A stretch of DNA of 6,295 nucleotides from Clostridia bacterium (GTDB lineage Bacteria; Bacillota; Clostridia; Oscillospirales; Butyricicoccaceae): NCBI GenBank assembly GCA_017547995.1, contig JAFYNW010000049.1, positions 1 to 6,295 on the forward strand, written 5' to 3'. A program made the position numbers and the translations under genes. The notes beneath the pieces were generated by a model that had not been told where the DNA came from, did not search any database, and was given only the letters and a program-made list of their open reading frames with translations. Positions 1 through 5,677 of the stretch are shown one piece after another (within the stretch, counting starts at the first letter, position 1; each line of letters begins with the position of its first letter).

Positions 1-761
1 GAAATCTGTCCCCCGATGGCGATTGCCGCACCGACCAGCACTGCCGAAATGACGAGGGCGATGAATCGCGTTCTTTTTACCGAAAGACCGAGGGAATGAG
101 CAACGTCGTCGCCCAGCAACATAAGATTGAGCTCTCCTGACATGAGAAGGGCGGCACCGATGCCGATGAAGCCTAAAATTACGCTCCACGACAGTGTATT
201 CGTGCTTATTGCGGAAAGTCCGCCGATGGAAAAGCTGACCTTACCCGCAACAGAATTAGGATAAAACGTGAGTAATGTATCGGAAAAGGCGTTGAAAAGT
301 GAGCTTACTGCAACGCCTGAGAGTACGATGGTAAGACGGGATGCCCCTGTGCGTCTGCCTATTTCATAGACGAGAAGTGTGGCTGTGAGGGCACCGAAAA
401 ATGCCATAACCGGCACGGCATAAAAGGTACTTGGCAGAAAAATCATTGCAAGGAGGGCGAAAAAGCCTGCACCTGCATTGACACCGATGACGCTCGGACC
501 TGCGATGGCATTATTGAGCACAGTCTGGAGCATGAGACCTGCGCACGACAAAAAAGCCCCGATTGCAAATGCCGAAACCGAACGAGGCAGTCTGATATGA
601 TGGATGATGTTGTATTCTGTGCCGCTTGTCTGACCCAAAAGGCTTTCCAATACAACAAGGGGCGATATTTTAACCGCCCCCATTGCTATGGAAAGTATAA
701 ATACAATTATAAGTGTCAGTACAAGAAAAAGCACCGGCTTTGAGTTATTTTGTTTCTCCAT
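1..761 (-). CDS. FecCD-family ABC transporter permease (3' part off the window)
   Basis: This is the membrane permease of an ABC importer of the iron-siderophore/heme/cobalamin (FecCD/BtuC) family. Only the first 253 codons are present; the usual length is about 330, so the C-terminus lies beyond base 1. I translated it from the minus strand. It begins MEKQNNSKPV, followed by a hydrophobic segment at about residues 10-29. It carries the family's RLPR motif (57-60), a Q-x4-N-[NP]-A-x-A/G-P-S-x-x-G-V segment (79-94, here NNAIAGPSVIGV), FSIGGLS (177-183) and LNLMLLGDDVAHSLGL (211-226). That last stretch matches the cytoplasmic coupling-helix region that contacts the ATPase. The ATG overlaps the end of the solute-binding protein gene by 17 bp. 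No Shine-Dalgarno sequence precedes it, so it is probably translated by coupling. The ATPase gene is expected just off the left edge. The substrate cannot be told from the sequence. Confidence 0.93.
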   Translation of the reverse strand, partial: MEKQNNSKPVLFLVLTLIIVFILSIAMGAVKISPLVVLESLLGQTSGTEYNIIHHIRLPRSVSAFAIGAFLSCAGLMLQTVLNNAIAGPSVIGVNAGAGFFALLAMIFLPSTFYAVPVMAFFGALTATLLVYEIGRRTGASRLTIVLSGVAVSSLFNAFSDTLLTFYPNSVAGKVSFSIGGLSAISTNTLSWSVILGFIGIGAALLMSGELNLMLLGDDVAHSLGLSVKRTRFIALVISAVLVGAAIAIGGQI

Positions 762-1734
762 AAATTATATCGTAAATATACTGATAAGCTGTGCCCCACT
801 CTTCGTTAGGCTTATAGTGGAACATTTCCTTTGGAAGCTGAACGTATCTGCCGTTTTTGACAGCCGAAAGCTCGCTCCATGCTTTGTTGCTCTCGAGATT
901 TTCCCTGAGGTAAGCAAGCGCCTTTTCGTCATTGCCCATAGTTGTATAGAAAATAAAGTCAGGGTCTGCTTCGATTACCTTTTCAATGCTGATACCGTCG
1001 AGAAGAGTATCATAGCGGTCGACGATATTGTCACAGCCCAAATCCTTGAGGATTACGCCTGTGTGGTGGTCGTCCCCCTTGGCCTTTATATTAGTCGTCA
1101 TGGCGCGCATATAGAGGACTGTTGGTCCTTCTTTATCCTTTGCCATAGCGATAACTTCTTCGGCCTTTTCCTTGACGTTGGAAGCATTCTTGACAAATGC
1201 TTCTTCATCCTCTGTCAGCTCTGTCATAATTTCCATTGCATTGAGGTAATCGTCAAAGATTTCCACCTTGAAAAATGCATTTACAATGCCCATATCGTCG
1301 AGAGTTTCACTCAGCGCCTTGTGCTGCTCTGTGTCGGCTGCAAGCACGACAAAGTCAGGCTCAAGAGCCACGATAGTCTCAAGATTAGGCTTATGTGTAG
1401 TTTCACCCACGATAGTGACGCCTTCCATATCGAGGTCTCTGTCTTCAGGAGCGTCTGCTGTGACACCCGAAAGCTTACCGCCTGCAAGCTCCCACATTTC
1501 TGCGAAAGAGCCGGAAAGAACAACGACTTTCTGTGGATTTCTGTCCATGGTGATTTCTCTGCCATGGGCATCTGTGAAGGTATAAGTATTGTTTTCAGCC
1601 TCTGTTGCTTCAGTTGATTCTGTCGCAACAGTTGCCTGTGTTGTGCTCTCTGTCAATGCTTCCTTGCCACTGCAGCCAGCGAGACTAAGCACAAAACAGA
1701 GGGCGAGGATAAGTGCTGAAAGATTTTTTAGCAC
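745..1734 (-). CDS. ABC transporter solute-binding lipoprotein (PF01497-type, iron-complex/cobalamin class)
   Basis: This 329-residue extracellular lipoprotein would capture the substrate for the downstream FecCD permease. A short N-terminus with one Lys is followed by a hydrophobic core and the lipobox LAGC (18-21), so Cys21 would be lipidated. Residues 22-49 form a Ser/Thr/Glu/Ala linker. The periplasmic-binding fold follows from about 67, with PQKVVVLSGSFAEMWELAG (67-85), KPNLETIVALEPDFVVL (115-131) and DGISIEKVIEADPDFIF (246-262). Acidic residues near 79-82 and 251 lie where this family docks on its permease. His223/His224, Arg210 and His306 are possible ligand contacts, but this is speculative. 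The start is GTG, because the signal peptide begins immediately and no better codon exists. It overlaps the reductase gene by 7 bp with only a weak GGCGGTG upstream, so coupling is likely. Ferric siderophore, heme or corrinoid are all possible ligands. Confidence 0.93.
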   Translation of the reverse strand: MLKNLSALILALCFVLSLAGCSGKEALTESTTQATVATESTEATEAENNTYTFTDAHGREITMDRNPQKVVVLSGSFAEMWELAGGKLSGVTADAPEDRDLDMEGVTIVGETTHKPNLETIVALEPDFVVLAADTEQHKALSETLDDMGIVNAFFKVEIFDDYLNAMEIMTELTEDEEAFVKNASNVKEKAEEVIAMAKDKEGPTVLYMRAMTTNIKAKGDDHHTGVILKDLGCDNIVDRYDTLLDGISIEKVIEADPDFIFYTTMGNDEKALAYLRENLESNKAWSELSAVKNGRYVQLPKEMFHYKPNEEWGTAYQYIYDIIYGETK

Positions 1735-2657
1735 TTTGCACCGCCGACAGTTTCGATAGCGAGGATATCTTCCTTTCTATCGAGGATTTCATCGGAGATA
1801 AGGATTTCCTGAACCTTTTCCCAACCAATTCTTTCAACTGTGTCGGAGAGACGTTCGCCGGAAAGACCCTGTTCCTTGAAGAAGAGGATTGTCTTTTCGA
1901 TAACCTTCATTACTTCTTCTTCTGTGAAGAGCTTGTCAAGAGCTGTACCGAGACGGATTCTCTTGCCCCAACGGCCGCCGATGTAAACCTTATGCATAAC
2001 TGTGCCGCCTTCGATAGCACCAAATGGGCACTTGCCTACGCAAACACCGCAGTTGTTGCAGTCTTCAGGAATAACCATCTTGCCGTTTTCAACCTTTGCA
2101 ATCTTGAGTGGGCAAGCTTCTACAGGACCGCACTTTGCACAGCCGCGGCACTTTTCAGCATTGAACTGTGGAACCTTAACGCCAACAACGCCGAGGTCGT
2201 TGAGTTCTGGCTTTACGCAGTTATTTGGGCAGCCGCCTACGCCGATCTTGAACTTATGAGGAAGAACAACTTCTCTCCAGCCCTTGTAGAATTCTTCGTG
2301 AATCTTAGCTGCGAGACCCTGTGTATCGATGTTACCATACTGGCAGATTGTACCCTTACAGGAAACAACAGGACGAACCTTAGCGCCTGTACCACCTGTG
2401 GACATACCTTCCTTAGCAACGTGTGCCTTTACAGCTGGGATATCTTCAAACTTGATGCCTGGGATTTCAACTGTGAGACGGGATGTGAAGCTGAGCTTGC
2501 CGTTACCGAACTTTTCAGCCACTTCAACGAGGTTAGCCATCTGCTTGGATGTGAGAACGCCGTTTACTGTGATAACGCGAACTGCAAATGTGCCGTCCTT
2601 GCTGTTGAGGAAGCCCTGAGACTTAACCATTTTAATCTGCTGAGGAGTGAGATTCAT
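1728..2657 (-). CDS. Siroheme Fe-S sulfite/nitrite reductase-like protein with two ferredoxin clusters (AsrC-like)
   Basis: This 309-residue cytoplasmic redox protein resembles the compact siroheme reductases of anaerobes (AsrC-type anaerobic sulfite reductase and related nitrite/sulfite reductases), which make sulfide from sulfite or ammonia from nitrite. Residues about 18-80 form the ferredoxin-like reductase half-domain, ending in TSRLTVEIPGI (58-68), where family members place a siroheme-contacting Arg (here Arg60). Siroheme/[4Fe-4S] ligands are Cys100-x4-Cys105 and Cys143-x3-Cys147 (GGCPNNC). Two ferredoxin clusters follow: C170-x2-C173-x2-C176-x5-C182-P, with unusual spacing, and C200-x2-C203-x2-C206-x3-C210-P, which is canonical. 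The C-terminal part continues with YIGGRWGKRIRLG (225-237). The ATG has AAGGAG 8 nt upstream. AsrA and AsrB partners are not in the window, so the electron donor is unknown. The gene overlaps the solute-binding protein gene. Family membership is secure; sulfite versus nitrite is not. Confidence 0.9.
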   Translation of the reverse strand: MNLTPQQIKMVKSQGFLNSKDGTFAVRVITVNGVLTSKQMANLVEVAEKFGNGKLSFTSRLTVEIPGIKFEDIPAVKAHVAKEGMSTGGTGAKVRPVVSCKGTICQYGNIDTQGLAAKIHEEFYKGWREVVLPHKFKIGVGGCPNNCVKPELNDLGVVGVKVPQFNAEKCRGCAKCGPVEACPLKIAKVENGKMVIPEDCNNCGVCVGKCPFGAIEGGTVMHKVYIGGRWGKRIRLGTALDKLFTEEEVMKVIEKTILFFKEQGLSGERLSDTVERIGWEKVQEILISDEILDRKEDILAIETVGGAKC

Positions 2658-2783
2658 AGTAATTTCTCCTTTACTATTGATTTTTTATATTTTAATTAAA
2701 AATATACTTTAGGAATGAATAAACTATTGCAATATCTGTTTTGCGGGAGCAGCAAGCGGCTCCCCTACGATATATCTGCAATG
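2658..2783 (-). promoter_or_regulatory. Upstream region of the reductase gene
   Basis: This 126-bp gap is where a promoter for the reductase/transporter block would sit. After the GTAG hairpin the minus strand reads TTGCAATAG, a possible -35, and then a very AT-rich tract with several poor -10 candidates (TAAAGT at 15 bp, TATATT at 20 bp), none at ideal spacing. I cannot assign a promoter. The ribosome binding site AAGGAG (2666-2671) is clear and sits 8 nt from the ATG. No iron-regulator box was recognised. Confidence 0.35.
2745..2768 (-). repeat. GTAG-hairpin (REP-like) repeat, copy 1
   Basis: On the minus strand this reads GTAG followed directly by a stem GGGAGC, an 8-nt loop and GCTCCC. 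It fills the only gap in the minus-strand gene run, between ylmH and the reductase gene. It shares TATATCGTAGGGG with the copy at 6185-6210. It is enclosed by a second inverted repeat, ATTGCA at 2726-2731 and TGCAAT at 2777-2782. No T-run follows the stem in the direction of ylmH transcription, so it does not look like a classical terminator, although it could stall polymerase or protect mRNA ends. Confidence 0.7.
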
Positions 2784-3572
2784 TTATCCGAATTTTTCCG
2801 CTTTGTAGCGGAGCTTGCCCTTTTTGCTTGTGCCTGTGATTTCAAGGAAATGGGCCTTGCCCTTGCCGCGTAAGTTGAGCTTGTCCCCTTCGGCAATTTC
2901 CTTGTCTGGCTTTTTGCATTCGTATCCGTTGAGGATGAAGCGGCCTGAGTCGATGGCTTCCTTGGAGAGTGTACGGGACATTCCCCAGATTTCGGCTATG
3001 ACACAGTCGGCACGAAGTGAGCTGATTGAGCCTGTTTTGATTACTCCTTGTGATAAACCTGTATCGATTTCACTATGTGTAATCACATCAACGCTGATTT
3101 CCTTGCGTCCTGCCCTTGAAAAATGAGTCAGAATGAACTCTTTGATTTCAGGCAGCACAACGATATCGGCGCCGTTTTCGTTTACAAAGATGTCGCCCAC
3201 AGTTTCACGGACGATGCCAAGACCCATAAGTGAGCCGAGGTAATCGCGGTGTGTGAGAGTATCCTTGGGGGATTTTGTACATCTTATAAGCACAAGCGCT
3301 TCTTCCTTCAGCATATCGACGTCCATATAGTCGGGCGCAAAAATACATATTTTACGCTCGGCCTCGTCGTCGATGCCAAAGAAAGTATAGTCTGTGATTT
3401 TAAGCTTCCGCGCCAGATTTTCACACATTGAAAGCTGGGCAGGAGTTAAAAACTTGGTGAACGTCGGGATGTTTTTGGTGCTTCTTGCCTGCTCCTTATC
3501 GAGAAAGGAGCGCAATACGGCAACGTCCTCGTCATTCTGCGCTAACGATGCGATAAGGCTTCGCTTATCCAT
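2784..3572 (-). CDS. ylmH: YlmH family S4-domain RNA-binding protein
   Basis: This 262-residue protein matches the YlmH family (usual length about 255-260). The family binds the large ribosomal subunit with stalled peptidyl-tRNA and has been linked to ribosome-associated quality control as a partner or substitute for RqcP. The hallmark is HRDYLGSLMGLGIVRETVGDI (108-128, showing the H-R-D and G-D-I anchors), followed by a middle domain to about 180. The C-terminal S4 RNA-binding domain spans about 183-240, with SSLRADCVIAE (184-194), MSR (198-200), the SGRFILNG loop (209-216) and EGDKLNLRGKGK (228-239). The C-terminal tail is Lys-rich. The ATG lies inside the end of the ABC-F gene (8-bp overlap) with no Shine-Dalgarno sequence, so coupled translation is likely. 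In many Firmicutes ylmH sits in a division cluster with sepF and divIVA; none of those genes is here. Confidence 0.93.
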   Translation of the reverse strand: MDKRSLIASLAQNDEDVAVLRSFLDKEQARSTKNIPTFTKFLTPAQLSMCENLARKLKITDYTFFGIDDEAERKICIFAPDYMDVDMLKEEALVLIRCTKSPKDTLTHRDYLGSLMGLGIVRETVGDIFVNENGADIVVLPEIKEFILTHFSRAGRKEISVDVITHSEIDTGLSQGVIKTGSISSLRADCVIAEIWGMSRTLSKEAIDSGRFILNGYECKKPDKEIAEGDKLNLRGKGKAHFLEITGTSKKGKLRYKAEKFG

Positions 3573-5160
3573 TTGTTACGCGTTCAACATACTCTTCGTA
3601 TGTGCAGGAATAGTCCTTGATTCTGCCGTCTGCCTGGATGTCAATGATACGGTTTGCAACTGTCTGAACGAATTCATAGTCGTGGGAAACGAAAATTACG
3701 TTGCCAGGGAATGCGCAGAGACCCTTATTGACAGCTTCGATGCTTTCGAGGTCGAGGTGGTTTGTAACCTGGTCGAGAAGCAATACGTTGGAGCCGAACA
3801 TCATCATGCGGGAGAGCATACAACGTACCTTTTCACCACCGGAGAGCACCTGTACGTTCTTGAAAATTTCTTCGCCGGAGAAGAGCATTCTGCCCATAAA
3901 GCCACGGAGATATGTTTCAGAAGTATCCTTGGAATACTGACGCATCCAGTCGAGGATGGAAAGTTCGCAGCCTTCAAAGAAGGATGTGTTGTCCTGTGGG
4001 AAATAGGAGCGGGATGTGGAAACGCCCCACTTTACTGTACCTTCGTCAGGAGTGATTTCTTCTGCAAGAATCTTCATAAGAGTTGTGTTTGCGATATCAT
4101 TCTGGGAAACGATAGCAACCTTGTCGTTCTTATTGAGGGAGAAGCTTACGTTGTCAAGCACCTTCACACCGTCAACTGTGTGGGAAACGCCTGAAACTGT
4201 GAGAATATCCTTACCAACTTCTCTGTCCTGAGTGAAGCCGACGAATGGATAACGGCGGGAAGATGCAGGGAGTTCTTCCGGTGTGAGCTTTTCGAGCATC
4301 TTACGGCGGGAAGTAGCCTGCTTGGACTTGGACTTATTCGCGGAGAATCGTGCGATAAAGTTTTCAAGTTCCTTGATTTTTTCTTCAGCCTTCTTGTTCT
4401 GGTTCTTGATGAGATTCTGAATCATCTGGGAGGATTCATACCAGAATTCGTAGTTACCGACGTACATCTTGATCTTGCCGTAGTCGATATCAACGATGTG
4501 TGTACATACAGTATTGAGGAAGTGACGGTCATGGGAAACTACGATAACAGTGCCTTCGTATTCCATAAGGAAGTCACAAAGCCATTCTGTTGCAGCGAGG
4601 TCAAGACCGTTTGTAGGTTCGTCGAGAAGAAGAACGCCAGGATTGCCGAAGATAGCCTGTGCGAGGAGCACCTTAACCTTTTCCTTTTCGGAAAGAGAGC
4701 TCATCATTGTGTAAAGAATATCTTCGGAAAGGCCGAGGCCCTGAATAAGACGGGATGCGTTGCTTTCTGCTTCCCAGCCGTCCTGCTCAGCGAAGATTTC
4801 TTCAAGCTCAGCAGCCTTGAAGCCGTCTTCTTCTGTGAAGTCCTCCTTCATATAGAGGGCATCCTTTTCCTTCATTGTGTCATAGAGCAGCTTGTTGCCC
4901 ATGATAATAGTGTCAAGTACTGTGTATTCCTCAAATGCAAAGTGGTCCTGCTTGAGAACAGACATTCTCACGTTTGGAGCGAGAATGATGTCGCCTCTGA
5001 GCGGTTCACGCACACCGCAGAGAATCTTGAGGAACGTGGATTTGCCGGCACCGTTGGCACCGATAACACCATAGCAGTTGCCAGGTGTAAACTTAAGGTT
5101 AACGTCCTTAAAGAGAGTCTGCCCATCAAAGCCGTGGGTAAGCTCGGAAACAGTAATCAT
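3565..5160 (-). CDS. ykpA: ABC-F ATPase, YkpA/YbiT type, with a degenerate second ATPase site
   Basis: This 531-residue soluble protein has two ABC domains joined by a charged linker and no membrane segment. ABC-F proteins of this kind bind the ribosomal E site and modulate translation. NBD1 has Walker A GANGAGKST (34-42), a weak signature LSEKE (156-160), Walker B LLLDEPTN (177-184) and H-loop His210. The arm and Lys/Ser-rich P-site tip linker occupy about 235-310, including RFSANKSKSKQATSRRKMLEK (271-291). NBD2 has a Walker A remnant, SQNDIANTT (352-360), lacking the Gly and Lys. Its signature LSGGE (439-443) is intact. In Walker B, LLLDQVTN (460-467), Gln464 replaces the catalytic Glu, with His493 downstream. 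The composite site using NBD1 Walker A and the NBD2 signature is intact; the other is defective in every motif. The ATG has GGAGG 6 nt upstream and its own promoter. The overlapping downstream gene is ylmH. Confidence 0.95.
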   Translation of the reverse strand: MITVSELTHGFDGQTLFKDVNLKFTPGNCYGVIGANGAGKSTFLKILCGVREPLRGDIILAPNVRMSVLKQDHFAFEEYTVLDTIIMGNKLLYDTMKEKDALYMKEDFTEEDGFKAAELEEIFAEQDGWEAESNASRLIQGLGLSEDILYTMMSSLSEKEKVKVLLAQAIFGNPGVLLLDEPTNGLDLAATEWLCDFLMEYEGTVIVVSHDRHFLNTVCTHIVDIDYGKIKMYVGNYEFWYESSQMIQNLIKNQNKKAEEKIKELENFIARFSANKSKSKQATSRRKMLEKLTPEELPASSRRYPFVGFTQDREVGKDILTVSGVSHTVDGVKVLDNVSFSLNKNDKVAIVSQNDIANTTLMKILAEEITPDEGTVKWGVSTSRSYFPQDNTSFFEGCELSILDWMRQYSKDTSETYLRGFMGRMLFSGEEIFKNVQVLSGGEKVRCMLSRMMMFGSNVLLLDQVTNHLDLESIEAVNKGLCAFPGNVIFVSHDYEFVQTVANRIIDIQADGRIKDYSCTYEEYVERVTNG

Positions 5161-5198
5161 ATATATCCTCCGTAAATTATATTATTTGTAAGCGGATG

Positions 5199-5228
5199 TG
5201 GAATGGCGCTTTTGCGCATAGTATTCCA
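5199..5228 (-). promoter_or_regulatory. Leader hairpin of the ABC-F mRNA
   Basis: The inverted repeat TGGAAT (5199-5204) and ATTCCA (5223-5228) encloses a tight inner stem GCGC-TTTT-GCGC (5206-5217). With the promoter at 5237-5265, transcription should start near 5229-5230. The hairpin would then sit at the extreme 5' end of the transcript, a place where such stems protect mRNA from decay. The same stretch can be read as a 15-codon ORF (5229 to 5182, MEYYAQKRHSTSAYK), which I regard as unproven. Confidence 0.5.
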
Positions 5229-5236
5229 TTATTACT

Positions 5237-5265
5237 ATTATACCACAAATAAACAGACTTTTCCA
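5237..5265 (-). promoter_or_regulatory. Sigma-A-type promoter of the ABC-F/ylmH genes
   Basis: On the minus strand a perfect -10 TATAAT (5242-5237) is preceded by TGG, giving an extended -10. A -35 TGGAAA (5265-5260, four of six matches to TTGACA) lies at exactly 17 bp. The predicted start near 5229-5230 gives a leader of about 70 nt ending in the GGAGG ribosome binding site (5171-5167). Confidence 0.75.
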
Positions 5266-5320
5266 CTATTAAATATCATTTTACCATTTTCACCCATAAA
5301 TTGCAATTTATATATTTTTA

Positions 5321-5349
5321 TATATCTATAATATGAAATTATAGATATA
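5321..5349. repeat. Perfect 12-bp inverted repeat, possible operator
   Basis: TATATCTATAAT (5321-5332) and its exact complement ATTATAGATATA (5338-5349) are separated by 5 nt (ATGAA). The dyad lies 56 bp upstream of the -35 box of the ABC-F promoter and roughly 200 bp upstream of the plus-strand promoter. It could be a binding site for a dimeric regulator, or part of a structured transcript. It does not match a regulator box I know. Confidence 0.55.
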
Positions 5350-5350
5350 G

Positions 5351-5364
5351 CGATATCCATATCG
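5351..5364. repeat. Short palindrome CGATAT-CC-ATATCG
   Basis: A perfect 6-bp inverted repeat with a 2-bp centre starts 1 bp after the 12-bp dyad. The GATAT core recurs in the neighbouring arm. It may be a second half of the same regulatory site or a chance product of AT-rich sequence. Confidence 0.35.
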
Positions 5365-5370
5365 GTCAGA

Positions 5371-5395
5371 CAGTCTCCCGGAAAGGCTGATTTTT
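5371..5395 (+). terminator. Terminator-like hairpin with T-run
   Basis: CAGTCT (5371-5376) and AGGCTG (5384-5389) form a 6-bp stem with one G-T pair and the loop CCCGGAA. It is followed by ATTTTTATT. On the plus strand this has the form of a short intrinsic terminator, but no gene upstream on that strand needs one. It would make sense only if a short RNA is started nearby. Confidence 0.35.
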
Positions 5396-5437
5396 ATTCA
5401 TATTTCAGGAGTGATTTGGATATTTTGTGATTTTTAT

Positions 5438-5457
5438 GGCATAAATATATGCCTTTT
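5438..5457 (+). terminator. Second hairpin with short T-run
   Basis: GGCATA (5438-5443) and TATGCC (5448-5453) pair perfectly around AATA, followed by TTTT. The stem is AT-containing and the T-run is short, so it is a weak terminator at best. It lies upstream of the promoter for the plus-strand membrane protein gene. Confidence 0.3.
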
Positions 5458-5544
5458 GAATGATTTTAACAGCTAATCTTAACTTTCGGACACCAATATA
5501 AGCAATGCACAAAAAGATATAACCAACTTCATTTATTCGGTCAA

Positions 5545-5573
5545 TGGATTTTCCGCAGGAATTGTGATATAAT
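5545..5573 (+). promoter_or_regulatory. Extended -10 promoter for the plus-strand genes
   Basis: A perfect TATAAT (5568-5573) is preceded by TGA (5565-5567), forming an extended -10. The -35 position at 17 bp holds TGGATT (5545-5550), which matches poorly, as is common when the extended -10 is present. Transcription would start near 5580. The leader of about 98 nt would contain both hairpins of the repeat pair at 5595-5650. Confidence 0.6.
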
Positions 5574-5594
5574 TTTATCAATATTAAATAAGGC

Positions 5595-5620
5595 GGGACG
5601 TTATAAATACCGTCCCCTAC
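5595..5620 (-). repeat. GTAG-hairpin (REP-like) repeat, copy 2
   Basis: Read on the minus strand, GTAG (5620-5617) abuts the stem GGGACG, then a 10-nt loop, then CGTCCC. It is oriented head to head with copy 3, and their GTAG ends are separated by only 4 bp. It lies in the predicted leader of the membrane protein gene. Confidence 0.65.
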
Positions 5621-5624
5621 GGAT

Positions 5625-5650
5625 GTAGGGACCGACGTCCCCGGCGGTCC
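5625..5650 (+). repeat. GTAG-hairpin (REP-like) repeat, copy 3
   Basis: GTAG (5625-5628) abuts the stem GGACCG (5629-5634), with a 10-nt loop and CGGTCC (5645-5650). An alternative inner hairpin GGGAC-CGAC-GTCCC is also possible. With copy 2 it forms an inverted pair just upstream of the ribosome binding site of the membrane protein gene. Confidence 0.65.
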
Positions 5651-5655
5651 GCAAG

Positions 5656-5670
5656 TAATTTTTGAAAGGA
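5656..5670 (+). repeat. 15-nt block containing the ribosome binding site, first copy
   Basis: TAATTTTTGAAAGGA is identical here and at 6216-6230. In both places it follows a forward GTAG-hairpin repeat and supplies the Shine-Dalgarno sequence for the next gene. Here AAAGGAG lies 6 nt from the ATG at 5678. Confidence 0.7.
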
Positions 5671-5677
5671 GTCCATT

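Larger units (their letters stand above)
5266..5544. other. AT-rich intergenic stretch without a recognisable gene
   Basis: No ORF of credible length or with a ribosome binding site is seen on either strand. The longest small frame noticed is a 17-codon one on the minus strand at 5532-5479, with no Shine-Dalgarno sequence. The stretch does carry ordered structure: a 12-bp inverted repeat, a 6-bp palindrome and two terminator-like hairpins, listed separately. No known riboswitch class was recognised. Confidence 0.6.

Noticed and set aside
443..658. Minus-strand 71-codon ORF in another frame of the permease
   Set aside because: It lies inside the FecCD permease gene, whose own frame carries the family motifs.
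688..1617. Long plus-strand ORF (309 codons) opposite the solute-binding protein gene
   Set aside because: It is antisense to a gene with clear lipobox and family motifs, has no ribosome binding site, and its translation shows no recognisable domain. It is a shadow frame.
1713..2699. Long plus-strand ORF (328 codons) opposite the siroheme reductase gene
   Set aside because: The Cys- and Phe-rich translation is what the complement of this codon usage gives; the minus strand has all cofactor motifs and a good ribosome binding site.
2745..2768. Intrinsic terminator after ylmH
   Set aside because: The stem is GC-rich but the minus strand continues GCAAAACAG, without a T-run, so it fits the GTAG-hairpin repeat better than a terminator.
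3394..4194. Plus-strand ORF (266 codons) across the ylmH/ABC-F junction
   Set aside because: It is antisense to two well-supported genes and has no start signal or domain.
4498..5175. Plus-strand ORF (225 codons) opposite the ABC-F N-terminus
   Set aside because: It is antisense to the Walker A and Walker B region of the ABC-F gene and has no independent support.
5350..5460. Riboswitch in the divergent intergenic region
   Set aside because: I compared it by eye with GEMM/c-di-GMP, preQ1 and guanidine motifs and none of the conserved cores is present.
5479..5532. 17-codon hydrophobic minus-strand frame (MKLVISFCALLILVSES), considered as a small toxin
   Set aside because: It is very short, has no ribosome binding site or promoter of its own, and a hydrophobic frame is easily produced by AT-rich DNA.
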